Source: Rubrivirga sp. | GTDB lineage: Bacteria > Bacteroidota > Rhodothermia > Rhodothermales > Rubricoccaceae | Length of the DNA: 6,296 nt | Direction: 5' to 3' | Assembly: GCA_012269805.1 (NCBI GenBank) | Contig: JAAXJP010000692.1 | Location: 1-6,296 of the forward strand | In this document: one piece after another, positions 6,296 to 6,296 of the stretch | Layout of the letters: each line of letters opens with the position of its first letter | How positions within the stretch are numbered: position 1 is the first letter of the stretch | Translations under genes and position numbers: made by a program | The notes under the pieces: model-generated | What the model was told of the DNA's origin: nothing | The model's input: only the letters and a program-made list of their open reading frames with translations | The model's database searches: none

Positions 6296-6296
6296 G

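Noticed and set aside
1..6296. Search by eye for tRNA or rRNA genes, CRISPR repeats, insertion sequence ends, attachment sites and toxin-antitoxin or defence genes.
   Set aside because: Nothing found: coding sequence fills nearly the whole window, composition is uniform, and no matching structures were seen.

Overview
The window is very GC-rich DNA (about 70% by eye, strong G/C at third codon positions) holding three complete protein genes and almost no intergenic sequence. It suggests a Gram-negative, outer-membrane-bearing bacterium. The combination of extreme GC, no Shine-Dalgarno motif before any start, a TolB-propeller/Omp85 fusion, a family 2 PyrD and a secreted NagZ-type GH3 enzyme with Ala-Asp-Ser-Leu repeats behind its signal peptide fits a high-GC Bacteroidota relative such as Rhodothermota (Rubricoccaceae-like). 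That placement is an inference from style, not proof; Gemmatimonadota or Acidobacteriota are less likely alternatives.

Layout. Bases 38-3298 (+) encode a 1086-residue secreted outer-membrane protein: signal peptide, gluzincin-type zinc peptidase domain (HELVH...EGMAEY), six-bladed PD40/TolB-like propeller, and a C-terminal Omp85/BamA-superfamily barrel with the VRGY motif and a final Trp. After a 68-bp gap with a strong GC-only inverted repeat, bases 3367-4461 (+) encode a class 2-type dihydroorotate dehydrogenase (PyrD). Bases 4458-6242 (-) encode a secreted glycoside hydrolase family 3 beta-N-acetylglucosaminidase (NagZ type). Its stop codon overlaps the pyrD stop on the opposite strand.

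The three genes do not form an obvious pathway. The first and third are cell-envelope proteins (outer-membrane proteolysis or assembly; peptidoglycan or chitin amino-sugar hydrolysis). pyrD is de novo pyrimidine housekeeping linked to the membrane quinone pool. No mobile element, RNA gene, CRISPR array or defence system was seen.

The points most worth a second look are: the protease-propeller-Omp85 fusion, which has no recognisable POTRA region; a class 2-like PyrD whose only cysteine sits where class 2 enzymes carry the catalytic serine, together with an altered active-site loop and loss of the quinone-site histidine; and the 4-bp tail-to-tail stop overlap, where the GH3 protein ends abruptly after its GRLPV motif.
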